Positions 34,331 to 43,556 of a DNA stretch of 55,756 bases are shown in pieces. Under the pieces are notes generated by a model that saw nothing but the letters and a program-made list of their open reading frames with translations, made no database searches and was not told the origin of the DNA. Where the stretch lies: assembly GCA_016871335.1 (NCBI GenBank), contig VFZF01000017.1:1-55756 (forward strand), in the 5' to 3' direction. The stretch is from Acidimicrobiia bacterium (GTDB taxonomy: Bacteria; Acidobacteriota; Vicinamibacteria; Vicinamibacterales; SCN-69-37). A program made the translations under genes and the position numbers. Positions within the stretch are counted from its first letter, which is position 1. Each line of letters opens with the position of its first letter.

Positions 34331-34420
34331 GGAGAGATGTCCGAGTGGTTGAAGGAGCACGCTTGGAAAGCGTGTGTAGGGGAAACTCTACCGAGGGTTC
34401 GAATCCCTCTCTCTCCGCCA
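34331..34420 (+). tRNA. tRNA-Ser (GGA)
   Basis: This is a 90-nt class II tRNA with CCA encoded. It has acceptor stem GGAGAGA/TCTCTCC, anticodon loop TTGGAAA (GGA, Ser), a long variable arm (GTGTAGGGGAAACTCTACC) and T-arm AGGGTTCGAATCCCT. The discriminator is G. It is divergent from the SRP RNA gene and stands alone. Confidence 0.97.
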
Positions 34421-34482
34421 GCCTTCGCTGAACGCTCCCCGCGGTCGCAGCTACGGCTGGGCTACGCCCCTCGAACCTTCGG

Positions 34483-34926
34483 TTACGTCCCTGCGATTGG
34501 GTACACCAGCAACACTGTGAACGATGCCGGCTGGGTCAGCTGGCCCAGGTCGTAGACCTGCACGCAGTAGTTGCCCGGGTCCACGCTGAGTTCAAGCTGC
34601 GCGGTACTGCCCGCCACGGTTTCCACCGACCGGCTCAGCACACATCCGGACCCATCACCCAACGGAATCCCGACACCCAGTCCCGCGCGCAGCGTGGTCG
34701 ACTTTGCCAGCGACTGCAGCGTGATGCTCACCGTGCCGGTGCGCGTGGTCTTGAACGACCGCGACGAGGCACCTCCGGTGGCGAGGTTGGTGGACCAGGT
34801 CACGCTGGCCGTCGTGTCGGGCGCCGGAGTCGTGGGAGGCGTGTCCTTGTCACATCCCACAGCAACCACGGCCGACAGCAACACAGCGACAAGAGCGAAT
34901 GATTTGAGGCGAAGAACAGCAGTCAT
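34483..34926 (-). CDS. lipoprotein, third of a tandem related trio
   Basis: The product is 147 aa with a lipoprotein signal (LVAVLLSAVVAVGC, lipobox Cys25). The mature domain of about 120 aa is a beta-sandwich-like fold. It shares with the two upstream genes the pattern [LI]-G-[VL]-G-[IVS]-P..G..C (GLGVGIPLGDGSGC), D/N-P-G-x-Y-C-V/A (DPGNYCVQVYDLGQLTQPA) and a final aromatic/Pro strand. Two cysteines may form a disulfide. It starts 11 bp after the second gene of the trio. No family name is known to me; pre-peptidase-like or carbohydrate-binding sandwich folds are possible. Confidence 0.75.
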   Translation of the reverse strand: MTAVLRLKSFALVAVLLSAVVAVGCDKDTPPTTPAPDTTASVTWSTNLATGGASSRSFKTTRTGTVSITLQSLAKSTTLRAGLGVGIPLGDGSGCVLSRSVETVAGSTAQLELSVDPGNYCVQVYDLGQLTQPASFTVLLVYPIAGT

Positions 34927-34937
34927 GGGATTGGCAC

Positions 34938-35387
34938 TCAGGGATAGGTGATGCGCATCGCGAAGTTCACGGCGCCCGAGAGGTTACCGACGTCGTAGAC
35001 GGCCGCGCAGTACGTGCCGGGATTCAGGGTGACCGTCATCTGCGCCGCCAACCCGGGCGGCGTCGTCTGCGACTGGGTCCGTGGACAGCCGGTGCCGGCG
35101 GGTACGCCCACGCCGATGCCGACCGGCGTCGTCAGCGCGGCACCGCCAGGCGTCTGCACGGCGGCCAGCATGAGGCTCACCGGCCCCTGCTGGGTCACCA
35201 CGATGGAGTAGAACAACGAACCGTTGACCGGCAGCGACCCGGCAAACGTCTGGGTGGTGAACACCAGCGGCGTGATCTGGCTGTTGTCAAAGCTGGGTGC
35301 GGTCGTGGTGTTGCAGGAGGCGCCCGTGACAAGCACGGACGCCAGCAGACCAAGACGTGCGACGAAGGCGAAACTGGACCGCATCAT
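34938..35387 (-). CDS. lipoprotein, second of a tandem related trio
   Basis: The product is 149 aa with a lipobox signal (LGLLASVLVTGASC). The mature part carries FAGSLPVNGSLFYSIVVTQQ, GIGVGVPAGTGC and NPGTYCAAVYDVGNLSGAVN. These correspond block by block to the first gene (FSGTLPLKGVQFYSFTV; GLGSPRGTQC; DPGNLTSEATF) and the third. Its ATG overlaps the first gene's stop (ATGA). It is probably anchored to a membrane facing the periplasm or outside. Function unknown. Confidence 0.75.
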   Translation of the reverse strand: MMRSSFAFVARLGLLASVLVTGASCNTTTAPSFDNSQITPLVFTTQTFAGSLPVNGSLFYSIVVTQQGPVSLMLAAVQTPGGAALTTPVGIGVGVPAGTGCPRTQSQTTPPGLAAQMTVTLNPGTYCAAVYDVGNLSGAVNFAMRITYP

Positions 35388-35815
35388 TGGGGGTGGGCAA
35401 TATTGACGAGGAAGGTGGCCTCGCTGGTCAGGTTGCCCGGATCAAAAATCACCGCGCAATGGACACCCTTGCCGGTGGGGCCGCTGACCTGCGGTTTTCC
35501 GCCGGATTTCACGGACAACACGTTGCTCGCGAGACACTGGGTGCCGCGCGGGCTGCCCAGGCCAATCGTGATCAGCGCCTCGGTCGTGACGCCGTTTTCC
35601 TTCGCATCCACCAACGTCAGCATCGTCGTGCCGCCGGTCGTGACCGTGAAGGAATAGAACTGCACGCCCTTCAACGGCAGCGTGCCGCTGAACGGTTTGA
35701 CGACGATCGGGTTGTTGATTCCGGGTCCCTGCGGCGTGGTCGGACCAAGCTCGGAACAGCCGGACACCGCCAACACAGTCAGCAGGGTTGCAGAGAGACA
35801 CACTCGTATTGACAC
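35384..35815 (-). CDS. lipoprotein, first of a tandem related trio
   Basis: The product is 143 aa from GTG 35815; a TTG at 35851 is the only longer choice and lacks a good binding site. The signal ends in a lipobox (LLTVLAVSGC). The mature domain has FSGTLPLKGVQFYSFTV, then GLGSPRGTQC, then a shortened YC block (GVHCAVIFDPGNLTSEATF) and ends IAHPQ. It is the most divergent member of the trio. The three genes are translationally coupled or nearly so and form a single transcript ending at 34483. Confidence 0.72.
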   Translation of the reverse strand: MSIRVCLSATLLTVLAVSGCSELGPTTPQGPGINNPIVVKPFSGTLPLKGVQFYSFTVTTGGTTMLTLVDAKENGVTTEALITIGLGSPRGTQCLASNVLSVKSGGKPQVSGPTGKGVHCAVIFDPGNLTSEATFLVNIAHPQ

Positions 35816-35906
35816 GTCACGCACCACCGATATCCCCTGTGATGCTGTCAATGCCCCCGGGGGATGTCAAGTGTGACGCCGCGGGTTACGATGCGGTCGG
35901 ACATCC

Positions 35907-36173
35907 GTGACGCCCATCCGACACGCGCTTCGCGCCCTTAGCCGGTCCCCCGGCCTCACTCCGGCGGCCATCGTCTCGCTGGCCCTGGGGATGGGGCCGA
36001 CGACCGCCATTTTCAGCGTCACCAGCGCCCTGCTGCTCACACCGCTGCCCTACGCCACCCCGGACCGGCTGGCCATCCGCACCAGGCTTGGTGCGGAACC
36101 GGTGACCGGACGCCCCCGAGTCCACGCCCAGGCCGCGCTGAGTCACGGCCTCTGGACATTGCGCCATGACTGA
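35907..36173 (+). pseudogene. N-terminal fragment of a MacB/ADOP-type ABC permease
   Basis: The first 60 or so residues (RHALRALSRSPGLTPAAIVS, LALGMGPTTAIFSVTSALLL, PLPYATPDRLA) match the first membrane helix of acidobacterial ADOP/MacB permeases, which normally run to about 800 aa. After that the frame becomes unrelated and stops at 36173, overlapping the next gene by 8 bp. The rest of the permease is absent. The join between permease and kinase remains lies near 36085-36165. Confidence 0.75.
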
Positions 36174-37203
36174 CGCCTTTGACCTGCCGCAGCTCATCAC
36201 CGAGGTGATTGCCGAGGTGCAGCCCACGGCTGAGGGCAAGGGTGTGTTCGTGGAGGCGACCCAGCTCGCCGCCATGCCGCATTGGGTGGTGGCTGACGAG
36301 GCCCAGTTCCGCCGCATGTTGCTCAACGGCCTCGACCTGGCGGTGGGTGCGGCGACCGATGGTGTGGTCACGCTCCGGCTCGAACGTCAGGACGTAGATC
36401 GGGATCGGTGGACCTGCACGATCGAGTGGCGGGGAGACGACGCCGAGGCCGTCGACCGCATGCGCGTCTCGTTCGGCATCGTGCTGTTGCCGGGTCCATC
36501 TGCGGACACCGATCGACCGCTGCGCGTGCTCATCGTGGACGACTCCGCGCAGCATCGGACGCTCATCGCCGCGTATCTGGCGGGCACGCCGCATGAGGTG
36601 ACCGCGGCGTCCGGTGGCGCCGAGGCCATCGAGCGGGTGCAGGCCAATCCCTTCGACGTCCTGCTCATGGACCTGCAGATGCCCGGCATGGACGGCTTCG
36701 CGACCATTCGCGCCGTGCGCGAGCTTGAGGCCTCGCAGCCGCGGGCCCCGGCGTTCATCATCGCGCTCACCGCGATGGGCGCCAGCGACGACGGGCCTGA
36801 GGCAGAGGCAGCCGGCGCCAATGAGTGCATGGCCAAGCCGCTCTCGCGCGCCGCCATTTTTAAGGCACTCGCGGCAGTGCCAGTGGCCCGCTCAACCCCA
36901 GCGGGCCCTACACCCGAGGCCCGCTCAACCCCAGCGGGCCCTACGGACCCTACGCCACCCACACAGATGCTTGCGATCGCGCGGCATCAGCTGATGACGA
37001 TTCTGATGGCGGGAGCGGGCACGCAGGTTGAACGGTTGCGCATTCTGGGCAGCACGTTGAAGACGGCCGCCGCCGAGTCCGGCCTGCAGGACATCGCCCA
37101 CCTCGCCGGCGAACTCGAGCAGGCGGCGGAAAGCGGCGAGGTTAGAGAGACGCAGATCGCGGCCCGGATTCTGCTGGCGTGGCTGGCGAAGATGCAGGCC
37201 TGA
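36166..37203 (+). CDS. truncated hybrid kinase: degenerate ATPase, receiver and Hpt-like domains
   Basis: The product is 345 aa. Residues 1-110 look like a decayed histidine-kinase region (FDLPQLITEVIAEVQPTAEG; DEAQFRRMLLNGLDLAVGAA) with no N, G1 or G2 box visible. Residues about 120-235 are an intact receiver domain: acidic pair Asp125-Asp126, phospho-acceptor Asp169 (LLMDLQMPGMDG) and Lys224. A linker built from two copies of the palindromic repeat (residues about 240-260) leads to an Hpt-like helix bundle. There the usual phospho-His position reads STLKTAA, so no phospho-transfer is expected. The sensor part was probably lost with the permease body in one deletion. It overlaps the convergent peptidase gene by 62 bp. 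Confidence 0.75.
   Translation: MTDAFDLPQLITEVIAEVQPTAEGKGVFVEATQLAAMPHWVVADEAQFRRMLLNGLDLAVGAATDGVVTLRLERQDVDRDRWTCTIEWRGDDAEAVDRMRVSFGIVLLPGPSADTDRPLRVLIVDDSAQHRTLIAAYLAGTPHEVTAASGGAEAIERVQANPFDVLLMDLQMPGMDGFATIRAVRELEASQPRAPAFIIALTAMGASDDGPEAEAAGANECMAKPLSRAAIFKALAAVPVARSTPAGPTPEARSTPAGPTDPTPPTQMLAIARHQLMTILMAGAGTQVERLRILGSTLKTAAAESGLQDIAHLAGELEQAAESGEVRETQIAARILLAWLAKMQA
36885..36944. repeat. two tandem 27-bp palindromic repeats inside a reading frame
   Basis: Copies at 36885-36911 and 36918-36944 are identical (arms GGCCCGCT and AGCGGGCC, ending CTAC) and separated by 6 bp. They encode ARSTPAGPTPEARSTPAGPT, the linker between the receiver and the Hpt-like domain. They belong to the 19547 family. 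Confidence 0.8.
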
Positions 37204-39238
37204 GCACGCGTTCGAGAAACGCCCACACGTCGGCCTTTTCTTCAATCAGCTTGGTCGTCGGTTTCCCGGCGCCGTGGCCGGCCTTCACGTCAATGCGAGT
37301 CAGGATCGGGGCGCTGCCGGCCTGCGCGGCCTGCAGGGTCGCGGTGAACTTGTGGCTGTGCGCAGGCGCAACGCGATCATCGTGATCGGCCGTGATCACG
37401 AGCGTCGACGGATACGACGTGCCTGGCCGGATGTTGTGCAACGGTGAATACCTGAGCAGCACGTCGCGGTCGTCCGGGTCGTCCGGGTTCCCATAGTCGG
37501 AGACCCACGCCCAGCCGATCGTGAACAGGTGAAAGCGGAGCATGTCGAGCACACCGACCGCCGGCACCGCCGCGCCGAACAGGTCCGGCCGCTGCGTCAT
37601 GCAGGCGCCCACCAGCAGGCCGCCGTTGCTGCCGCCGCCGATCGCCAGCAGCGGGGTCGACGTGTAGCCCTCACGAATCAGGTACTCGGCCGCCGCGATG
37701 AAGTCGTCGAAGACGTTCTGCTTGTTGCGCAAGCGGCCCGCATCGTGCCACGCCTGCCCGTACTCGCCGCCGCCGCGCAGATTCGCCTGCACAAACACGC
37801 CGCCCCGCTCCATCCAGGCAATCAGGGCCGGCGAAAACGCCGGTGTCAGCGAGATATCGAAGCCGCCATAACCATACAGATACGTCCGGTTGCCGCCGTC
37901 TCTGATGAGTCCGCGACGATGCACCACAAATGCCGGAATGCGTGTGCCGTCTTTTGACGGATAAAACACCTGGGTCGTCTCGAAGTCGTCAGGCGCAAAG
38001 GCCACGCGTGGCTGTCGCCACACCGACGTCTCCCCCGTCGCAACTCGGTGCCGCAGGATCGTTGTTGGATACGTAAACGACGAAAACGCCAGAAACACAT
38101 CGTCATCCTCCCGGCGCGTGGACCAGGAGACGACGGCGCCGAGTGTCGGCAGGGCGACGTCACCGAGGGGTGACCCGTCCAGGGCGTGGATGCGCACGCG
38201 CTCGTGAGCGTCCGTACGCCAGATCGCCACCCATCGATCGCCGACGCGCGCCACGGACGCCAGCACATCGGTGCCGGGATCCTGCGGAATGACTTCGGTC
38301 CACTGGTCGGGCTCGGGCGCATCCAGCCGAATGGCGACCAGCCGGCTGCGCGGCGCGTCCTTGTCGGTCAGCACGTAGAACACGTCGGCGTCATTCGCGA
38401 TCACGGAGTACGACGCATCACAATTGTCGAGCCACGGACGCACCGCTGCGACCGGATCGTGCAGGTCGCGCACGAAGATCCGGTTCTCGCGATGTGTGCC
38501 CTGACTCTGTGTGACGACCAGGTACCGGCCGTCGTCGGTCACGTCGGCGGAAAAGAGCCAGTCGGGGTGGTCCGGGGAGTCGAATACAGTCCGCAGTCCG
38601 CAGTCCGCGGCCCGCAGTTCGTGGAAATAGAGGCGATGGTGGTGATTGGTGGCCGTGAGGGTGTTGCCATCCGCGGGAGGTGCGTAGCCGCTGTAGTAGA
38701 AGCCGCTGTTGTCGTGGGCCCAGGCGGCCCCGGAGAACTTGGACCACGGCACTTCGTCGGGCAGGTCGATCCCGGTGGCCACGTCGCGAACGCGCCAGGT
38801 CATCCAGTCCGAGCCGCTCTCGGACACGGCGTAGGCGAGGTAGCGTCCGTCCTCCGAGACACTCATTCCCGCGAGCGCGATCGTGCCGTCGGCGGACCAT
38901 GTGTTGGGATCGAGCAACACCTCCGGAGTGCCGTTCAGATCGCGCGTCTTGAAAATGACGGCCTGATTCTGGAGGCCGTCATTGCGCGAGAACACGTACC
39001 ACTCGCCGTGCCGTGACGGTGGGCCGTAACGGTCGTAGTTCCAGAGTTCGGTCAGCCGACGTTTGATCTCGTCACGTTGTGGAATGGCCGACAGGAACGC
39101 GCTCGATCGCTCGTTCTGCGCCGCCACCCACGCCTGCGTCTCGGCACTATCGGGGTCTTCCAACCACCGAAACGTATCCTCATCAGGGCCCCCTGGACCC
39201 TGGACCCTGGACCCATGGACCATCAGAGTCTCTGGCAT
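37142..39238 (-). CDS. prolyl oligopeptidase (S9A family)
   Basis: The product is 698 aa. It opens with the family's [20 protein letters not shown], then a propeller (about 70-430) and a hydrolase domain. The triad is Ser537 (GGGSNGGLL), an Asp in ADHDDRVAP and a His in GHGAGKP. It cuts short proline-containing peptides. There is no signal peptide, so it is probably cytoplasmic. The start is uncertain (ATG 39238 or 39220). The first 20 residues ([10 protein letters not shown]) are encoded by GTCCAGG heptamers. The gene follows glgB with at most a 16-bp overlap; its 3' end overlaps the convergent hybrid kinase. Confidence 0.92.
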   Translation of the reverse strand: MPETLMVHGSRVQGPGGPDEDTFRWLEDPDSAETQAWVAAQNERSSAFLSAIPQRDEIKRRLTELWNYDRYGPPSRHGEWYVFSRNDGLQNQAVIFKTRDLNGTPEVLLDPNTWSADGTIALAGMSVSEDGRYLAYAVSESGSDWMTWRVRDVATGIDLPDEVPWSKFSGAAWAHDNSGFYYSGYAPPADGNTLTATNHHHRLYFHELRAADCGLRTVFDSPDHPDWLFSADVTDDGRYLVVTQSQGTHRENRIFVRDLHDPVAAVRPWLDNCDASYSVIANDADVFYVLTDKDAPRSRLVAIRLDAPEPDQWTEVIPQDPGTDVLASVARVGDRWVAIWRTDAHERVRIHALDGSPLGDVALPTLGAVVSWSTRREDDDVFLAFSSFTYPTTILRHRVATGETSVWRQPRVAFAPDDFETTQVFYPSKDGTRIPAFVVHRRGLIRDGGNRTYLYGYGGFDISLTPAFSPALIAWMERGGVFVQANLRGGGEYGQAWHDAGRLRNKQNVFDDFIAAAEYLIREGYTSTPLLAIGGGSNGGLLVGACMTQRPDLFGAAVPAVGVLDMLRFHLFTIGWAWVSDYGNPDDPDDRDVLLRYSPLHNIRPGTSYPSTLVITADHDDRVAPAHSHKFTATLQAAQAGSAPILTRIDVKAGHGAGKPTTKLIEEKADVWAFLERVLRPASSPATPAESGPRSASL
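39192..39212. repeat. three GTCCAGG heptamers at the 5' end of the peptidase gene
   Basis: CCTGGAC occurs three times in a row on the plus strand (GTCCAGG on the coding strand). The same heptamer forms the array at 19527-19545. Here it is translated (or immediately follows an untranslated leader if a later start is used). Confidence 0.7.
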
Positions 39239-41127
39239 TTCAAGATGACAGCAGAGAGCGGGGGAAGGGTGAGACTCAGCGACTGCGCGTGTCCGTGCGC
39301 GGGAACATCCTCGGCGTGTCGTCCACCTTCGTTGCCGACGTTGCTTCCGGCGTACGCGGACGCATCGCTGTTGAGCAGCTCCTCGTAGAAGCCCGGCTCA
39401 GGCACGCCGATGCGATAGCCGTGCCGCACAATCGGCGTCCAGTTGAGCACGACGACCACGAAGTCGTCGCGATCGGTGGCGCGACGAATGAGGGAAATGA
39501 CGCTGGCTTCGTGGTCGTGGCAGTCGATCCATTCGAAGCCGGCCGCCGCAAAGTCCTGCTGATGGAGCGCTGGTTGCCCGGTGTACTGACGGTTGAGGTC
39601 CTCGACAAAACGCTGCAGACCGGCGTGCAGGGACCCGTCGAGCAGATGCCAGTCGAGCGACTGCTCGTGGCTCCACTCGCGCCACTGCCCGAACTCGGCG
39701 CCCATGAACAGCAGCTTCTTGCCGGGATGCACGTACATGTACGCCAGCAACGCGCGGAGATTGGCGGCCTTCTGCCACTCGTCACCCGGCATCTTCGTGA
39801 TGAGCGAGCCCTTGCCATGGACGACTTCGTCGTGTGACAGCGGCAACACGAAGTTCTCATTCCAGGCGTACAACATCGAGAACGTCAGGTGCTGATGTTC
39901 CCAGCGCCGGAACACGGGGTCCTTGCTCGTGTAGGTGAGGATGTCGTGCATCCAGCCCATGTTCCATTTGTAGGTGAATCCAAGTCCGCCCACCCACGTC
40001 GGCCGGCTCACCGCAGGGAACGCCGTTGATTCCTCCGCGATGATCACCGTGCCCGGATGTTCCTGATGCGTCAACGTGTTGAGCTCGCGCAGGAAGTCGA
40101 TGGCCTCGAGGTTCTCACGCCCGCCGAACTGATTCGGGACCCACTGGCCATCGTCTCTGGAGTAGTCGCGGTACAACATCGACGCCACGGCATCCACCCG
40201 CAGGCCGTCGATGTGAAAGGACTCGAGCCAGTACAGGGCATTGGTCAGCAGGAAATTGCGAACCTCGTGGCGCCCGTAGTTGAAGATGAGCGTGCCCCAG
40301 TCCTGATGTTCGCCCTGGCGGGGGTCTTCATGTTCATACAGCGCAGACCCGTCGAACCGCGCGAGTCCGTGCGCGTCCTTCGGGAAGTGACCGGGCACCC
40401 AATCCAGGATGACCCCAATGCCGGCGAGGTGACACGCATCAACAAAGGCCCGGAAGTCATCGGGCGTGCCGAATCGACTCGTCGGCGCGAAGTACCCGGT
40501 GACCTGGTAGCCCCACGACGGATCGTACGGATGCTCCATGACGGGCATCAGCTCGATGTGCGTGAAGCCCAGACGCGTCACGTACGGAATCAGTGCGTCC
40601 GTCAGTTCACGCCAGGTGAGTGGCCGGTCACCCTCTTCCGGCTTGCGACGCCATGAGCCGGGATGCACTTCGTAGATGGCCATCGGCGCATCAAGCGCCA
40701 CACCCCGACGCGTGCGCGAGTCAATCCACTCCGCGTCGCGCCATTCATGCCGGCCAAGGTCCGAGGTGATCGACGCGGTCTTTGGCGGATGCTCACTCTG
40801 CAGCGCAAACGGATCCGCCTTCGTGAAGGAGGGCCCGCCCAGCGCGGACTGCAACTCAAACTTGTACGCTTGCCCGGCCGCCACACCTGGGACAAACGTT
40901 TCCCAGAGTCCACTCGCGCCGAGGCTCTGCATGGGATGCACTCGTCCGTCCCACGCGTTGAAATCCCCCATCACCGACACCCGGCTGGCAGTCGGCGCCC
41001 AGACCACAAACGAGTACCCCGCCTGTCCGTCACGCTCGGCCGGTCTGGCGCCAAGGCGCTCCCACGCACGCAGCCACGTCCCCTCGCCGTGCAGGTAGGC
41101 TTCGTAGTCGGAGACAACGCGGCTCAT
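39223..41127 (-). CDS. glgB: 1,4-alpha-glucan branching enzyme
   Basis: The product is 634 aa. It has an N-terminal CBM48 domain ([20 protein letters not shown]), a GH13 barrel and an all-beta C-domain. The catalytic residues are Asp312 ([10 protein letters not shown]), Glu365 in IAEESTAFP and Asp433 ([13 protein letters not shown]). It creates alpha-1,6 branches in glycogen (cytoplasm). It lacks the extra N-terminal module of longer GlgB forms. The start overlaps the CYTH gene stop (ATGA). No other glg gene is in the window. Confidence 0.96.
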   Translation of the reverse strand: MSRVVSDYEAYLHGEGTWLRAWERLGARPAERDGQAGYSFVVWAPTASRVSVMGDFNAWDGRVHPMQSLGASGLWETFVPGVAAGQAYKFELQSALGGPSFTKADPFALQSEHPPKTASITSDLGRHEWRDAEWIDSRTRRGVALDAPMAIYEVHPGSWRRKPEEGDRPLTWRELTDALIPYVTRLGFTHIELMPVMEHPYDPSWGYQVTGYFAPTSRFGTPDDFRAFVDACHLAGIGVILDWVPGHFPKDAHGLARFDGSALYEHEDPRQGEHQDWGTLIFNYGRHEVRNFLLTNALYWLESFHIDGLRVDAVASMLYRDYSRDDGQWVPNQFGGRENLEAIDFLRELNTLTHQEHPGTVIIAEESTAFPAVSRPTWVGGLGFTYKWNMGWMHDILTYTSKDPVFRRWEHQHLTFSMLYAWNENFVLPLSHDEVVHGKGSLITKMPGDEWQKAANLRALLAYMYVHPGKKLLFMGAEFGQWREWSHEQSLDWHLLDGSLHAGLQRFVEDLNRQYTGQPALHQQDFAAAGFEWIDCHDHEASVISLIRRATDRDDFVVVVLNWTPIVRHGYRIGVPEPGFYEELLNSDASAYAGSNVGNEGGRHAEDVPAHGHAQSLSLTLPPLSAVILKCQRL

Positions 41128-41714
41128 GGCGTAAGTCTAAGCCCCGCGAGCACGCCGGGCCACATCAGATCCACCAGCGACAGCGGCGTTCGCACCGCGT
41201 GCTCAAAGCCGATGAGGCGTTCGTATTTCGCCATCACCGCCAGGGCCTCGTCCATCGTCGCTTGATGCACGGCTTCAAATTCCACGCAGTGAATCGCGTG
41301 GCCCTCGCGATCGTCGGCGGTCGCGACGTAATGGACCACCTCGCAGTCGGCAAAATGCCAGACTTCGAGGTCCTTCCACAGGGTGCCGCGCCACACCACA
41401 CCCTGCGCGTCGACAAACGCATCAATGGTCGCGTCCTGATCGTCGGGACGCAGCTTGACGTTGATTTCATCCCGCACCTCGGCATCGCCGACGACGGTCT
41501 TGAGCGTGAGTTCGTGCAGGTCGCGATCGTGCCGGTGGCGCAGGATGAATCCGCGGGCGCGGCCCGCCTCTGTCACGACATAGCGGTCGCGCACCCGCAG
41601 CACGTCATGTCGCAGGGGGCCGAGGGTCGCCAGCACCCGCCGGAACGCCTCGAGATCGAATGACTCCGGCACAACGAACTTGTGCTCGATTTCCTTGAAC
41701 CGCAGTGCCGTCAT
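41124..41714 (-). CDS. CYTH-domain protein (triphosphate tunnel enzyme family)
   Basis: The product is 196 aa from ATG 41714. The signature ExExK is Glu8-Ile-Glu10-His-Lys12, followed by alternating charged strands ([40 protein letters not shown]) lining a tunnel. CYTH enzymes act on triphosphates: thiamine triphosphatase, inorganic tripolyphosphatase or class IV adenylate cyclase. The frame further upstream (to 41780) overlaps the PLD gene and is not used. It is coupled to glgB by a 4-bp overlap. A link to polyphosphate metabolism (ppk1 at 14829) is possible but not shown. Confidence 0.82.
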   Translation of the reverse strand: MTALRFKEIEHKFVVPESFDLEAFRRVLATLGPLRHDVLRVRDRYVVTEAGRARGFILRHRHDRDLHELTLKTVVGDAEVRDEINVKLRPDDQDATIDAFVDAQGVVWRGTLWKDLEVWHFADCEVVHYVATADDREGHAIHCVEFEAVHQATMDEALAVMAKYERLIGFEHAVRTPLSLVDLMWPGVLAGLRLTP

Positions 41715-41719
41715 GAGCC

Positions 41720-42805
41720 TCACATCCACCGCTTGAATCGGCCGTATCGCCGGACACGCGTCCGGACGCGATCGGGCCACGCCGCCACCGTGTCGGCCGA
41801 CACCCGCTCGGTGTCAGGATCCACCCGCAACGCCGCGACAATTTCGATCGCCGGATCCACGGCGACCCGATCTCGACTGGCGACCATCGCCTCCGCAAGT
41901 CGGTCGTGCGCCGCGTCCTCGAAATTGTAGCTGCCGTAGGCCACCCACGCCTCGTCCACCAGCACGATCTTCGAGTGTTCACCGCGGCGGTTCTCGTGAA
42001 CGTGGACGCCGGCATCCAGCAGTCTGCCGTAGGACGTGGCCGCGGCAATCCACGCAAGGTCGGTGGCCGGCAGCGCCTCGCGATGGGAATGAAACACCTC
42101 CACACGCACACCGCGCCGAGCCGCGCGCAGCACGGCATCAAACAACACCGGTGTCGGTTTGAAATAGAAACTCGTGATGACCAGCGATGTTCGGGCGGCA
42201 TCAACCATCTCCACCATGCGATCGGTCAGCGTGTTGGGCCCCCGCACGTGATTGGGATTGCAGAACCAGTAGTCGAGCTCGATGCCGCCTGGCGTCCCGA
42301 GCGCTGCAACGTCCTCCGGCCGCACATCGGCGCCGATCTCCCTGCAGCTCTCCAGCGCCGCGCACACCACGGCGCCACGCATAGCGACGGCGCACTCGTT
42401 CCATCCATCAAATGAGGACTTCGTGATGTTGCCGCTGCACAGCAGCGCCTCCCCGGCCTCCGACACCTGAATCTTGACGTGATGACCACCGGCGAGCCAG
42501 CGCTGGATCCAGCGGGGCGGCCGGTAAAACACGACCCGCGCTCCAGCCGCCCGCAGCTCCGCGATGGTCGCCTCAAGACCACGCCGCTGCTCGCGCGTCA
42601 TCAACACCCCGCCGAGCCGCTGCCCGAAGTGATCGATGACGAGCTGCACGCGCACCCCGCGGCGCTGCGCCGCCAGCAGCGCGCCCAGCATCTCGCGGCC
42701 GTAGTCGTCGTATTCCAGATAAAAGAGAGTCAGGTACAGGAACTGCGAGGCCTCACGGACCATCCTCATCCGGCGCTCCCACTCTGCAGAGCGGGACCAC
42801 AGCAC
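41720..42805 (-). CDS. phospholipase D-like protein (cardiolipin-synthase-like)
   Basis: The product is 361 aa with two PLD repeats. The second HKD motif is intact (HSKIVLVDEAWVAYGSYNFE); the first is altered (HHVKIQVSEAGEALLCSGNI), with Ser-Glu at the Asp position. Cardiolipin synthases and PLD-type hydrolases share this build and need both repeats for one active site. Members without membrane helices are soluble. GTG 42805 is my choice; ATG 42766 is the alternative, and the frame upstream of 42828 lies inside the SDR gene. It is part of the minus-strand run from folB to glgB. Confidence 0.8.
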   Translation of the reverse strand: MLWSRSAEWERRMRMVREASQFLYLTLFYLEYDDYGREMLGALLAAQRRGVRVQLVIDHFGQRLGGVLMTREQRRGLEATIAELRAAGARVVFYRPPRWIQRWLAGGHHVKIQVSEAGEALLCSGNITKSSFDGWNECAVAMRGAVVCAALESCREIGADVRPEDVAALGTPGGIELDYWFCNPNHVRGPNTLTDRMVEMVDAARTSLVITSFYFKPTPVLFDAVLRAARRGVRVEVFHSHREALPATDLAWIAAATSYGRLLDAGVHVHENRRGEHSKIVLVDEAWVAYGSYNFEDAAHDRLAEAMVASRDRVAVDPAIEIVAALRVDPDTERVSADTVAAWPDRVRTRVRRYGRFKRWM

Positions 42806-42827
42806 CTCAAACGCCGAGGCCTTGGTG

Positions 42828-43556
42828 TTACAGCCGGTAGCCACCGGAGACATCGATGTTGACGCCGGTGACGTACGGGGCATCGAGGAGGTACTCCACC
42901 GCCTGACTGATGTCGCGCATCGTGCCCGCGCGCCCGATCGGCACCTCGCGGCCGATTTCATCGGGCGGCGGCAGGTCGATCGAGTTGTCGAGCTGGCCGG
43001 GCGACACCATGTTCACGCGAATCTGCCGATCCGCATACCCCGCCGCCAACGCTCGCGTGATCACCAGCAGCCCGGTCTTGCTCACGTAGTAGTCAGCCCC
43101 GCGACGATTCGCACGGATGCCCTCGAGCCCCGCCATGCCGATGCTGATGATCTGCCCGCCATCCGGCAGGAGTCGCAGCGCGTGATAGCAGCAGTAATAC
43201 GCACCCGACAGGTTGGAGGCGATGGTCGCATCCCACACGTCGGGGTCGAGCCTGGTCACGTCCTGCGGGTTGTAGTTCCCGACGTTGTTCAGCAGCAGGT
43301 CCACCCGGCCCTCATGCGAGGCCACATCGCTGAACAACTGCTCCACATCCGCACGCACGCTGATGTCCGCCTGAATCGAGCGGGCCACATGCCCCTGCGC
43401 GGCCAGCTCGGCACACAGGCTCGCCGCCTCACTCGCTGAAGACCGATACACGATGACAACGCGATAGCCGCGAGCGGCGAGCACCTCACACAGATGCCGT
43501 CCCAGCCGGCGCGCTCCGCCGGTCACCACCGCCACCGGCGCACCACCCACCGTCAC
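42828..43556 (-). CDS. SDR oxidoreductase, probable pteridine/dihydrofolate reductase
   Basis: The product is 242 aa with the NADPH motif TGGARRLGRHLCEVLAARG, NNVGN, Ser in ISIGMAG and the catalytic Tyr-x-x-x-Lys (YYVSKTG). TGGARRLGR (an Arg pair in the P-loop region) is typical of PTR1/FolM pteridine reductases. It overlaps folB by 4 bp (ATGA), which supports a role in tetrahydrofolate or monapterin formation, perhaps replacing FolA. That assignment is inferred from motif and neighbour; a generic FabG-like role is possible. Confidence 0.82.
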   Translation of the reverse strand: MTVGGAPVAVVTGGARRLGRHLCEVLAARGYRVVIVYRSSASEAASLCAELAAQGHVARSIQADISVRADVEQLFSDVASHEGRVDLLLNNVGNYNPQDVTRLDPDVWDATIASNLSGAYYCCYHALRLLPDGGQIISIGMAGLEGIRANRRGADYYVSKTGLLVITRALAAGYADRQIRVNMVSPGQLDNSIDLPPPDEIGREVPIGRAGTMRDISQAVEYLLDAPYVTGVNIDVSGGYRL

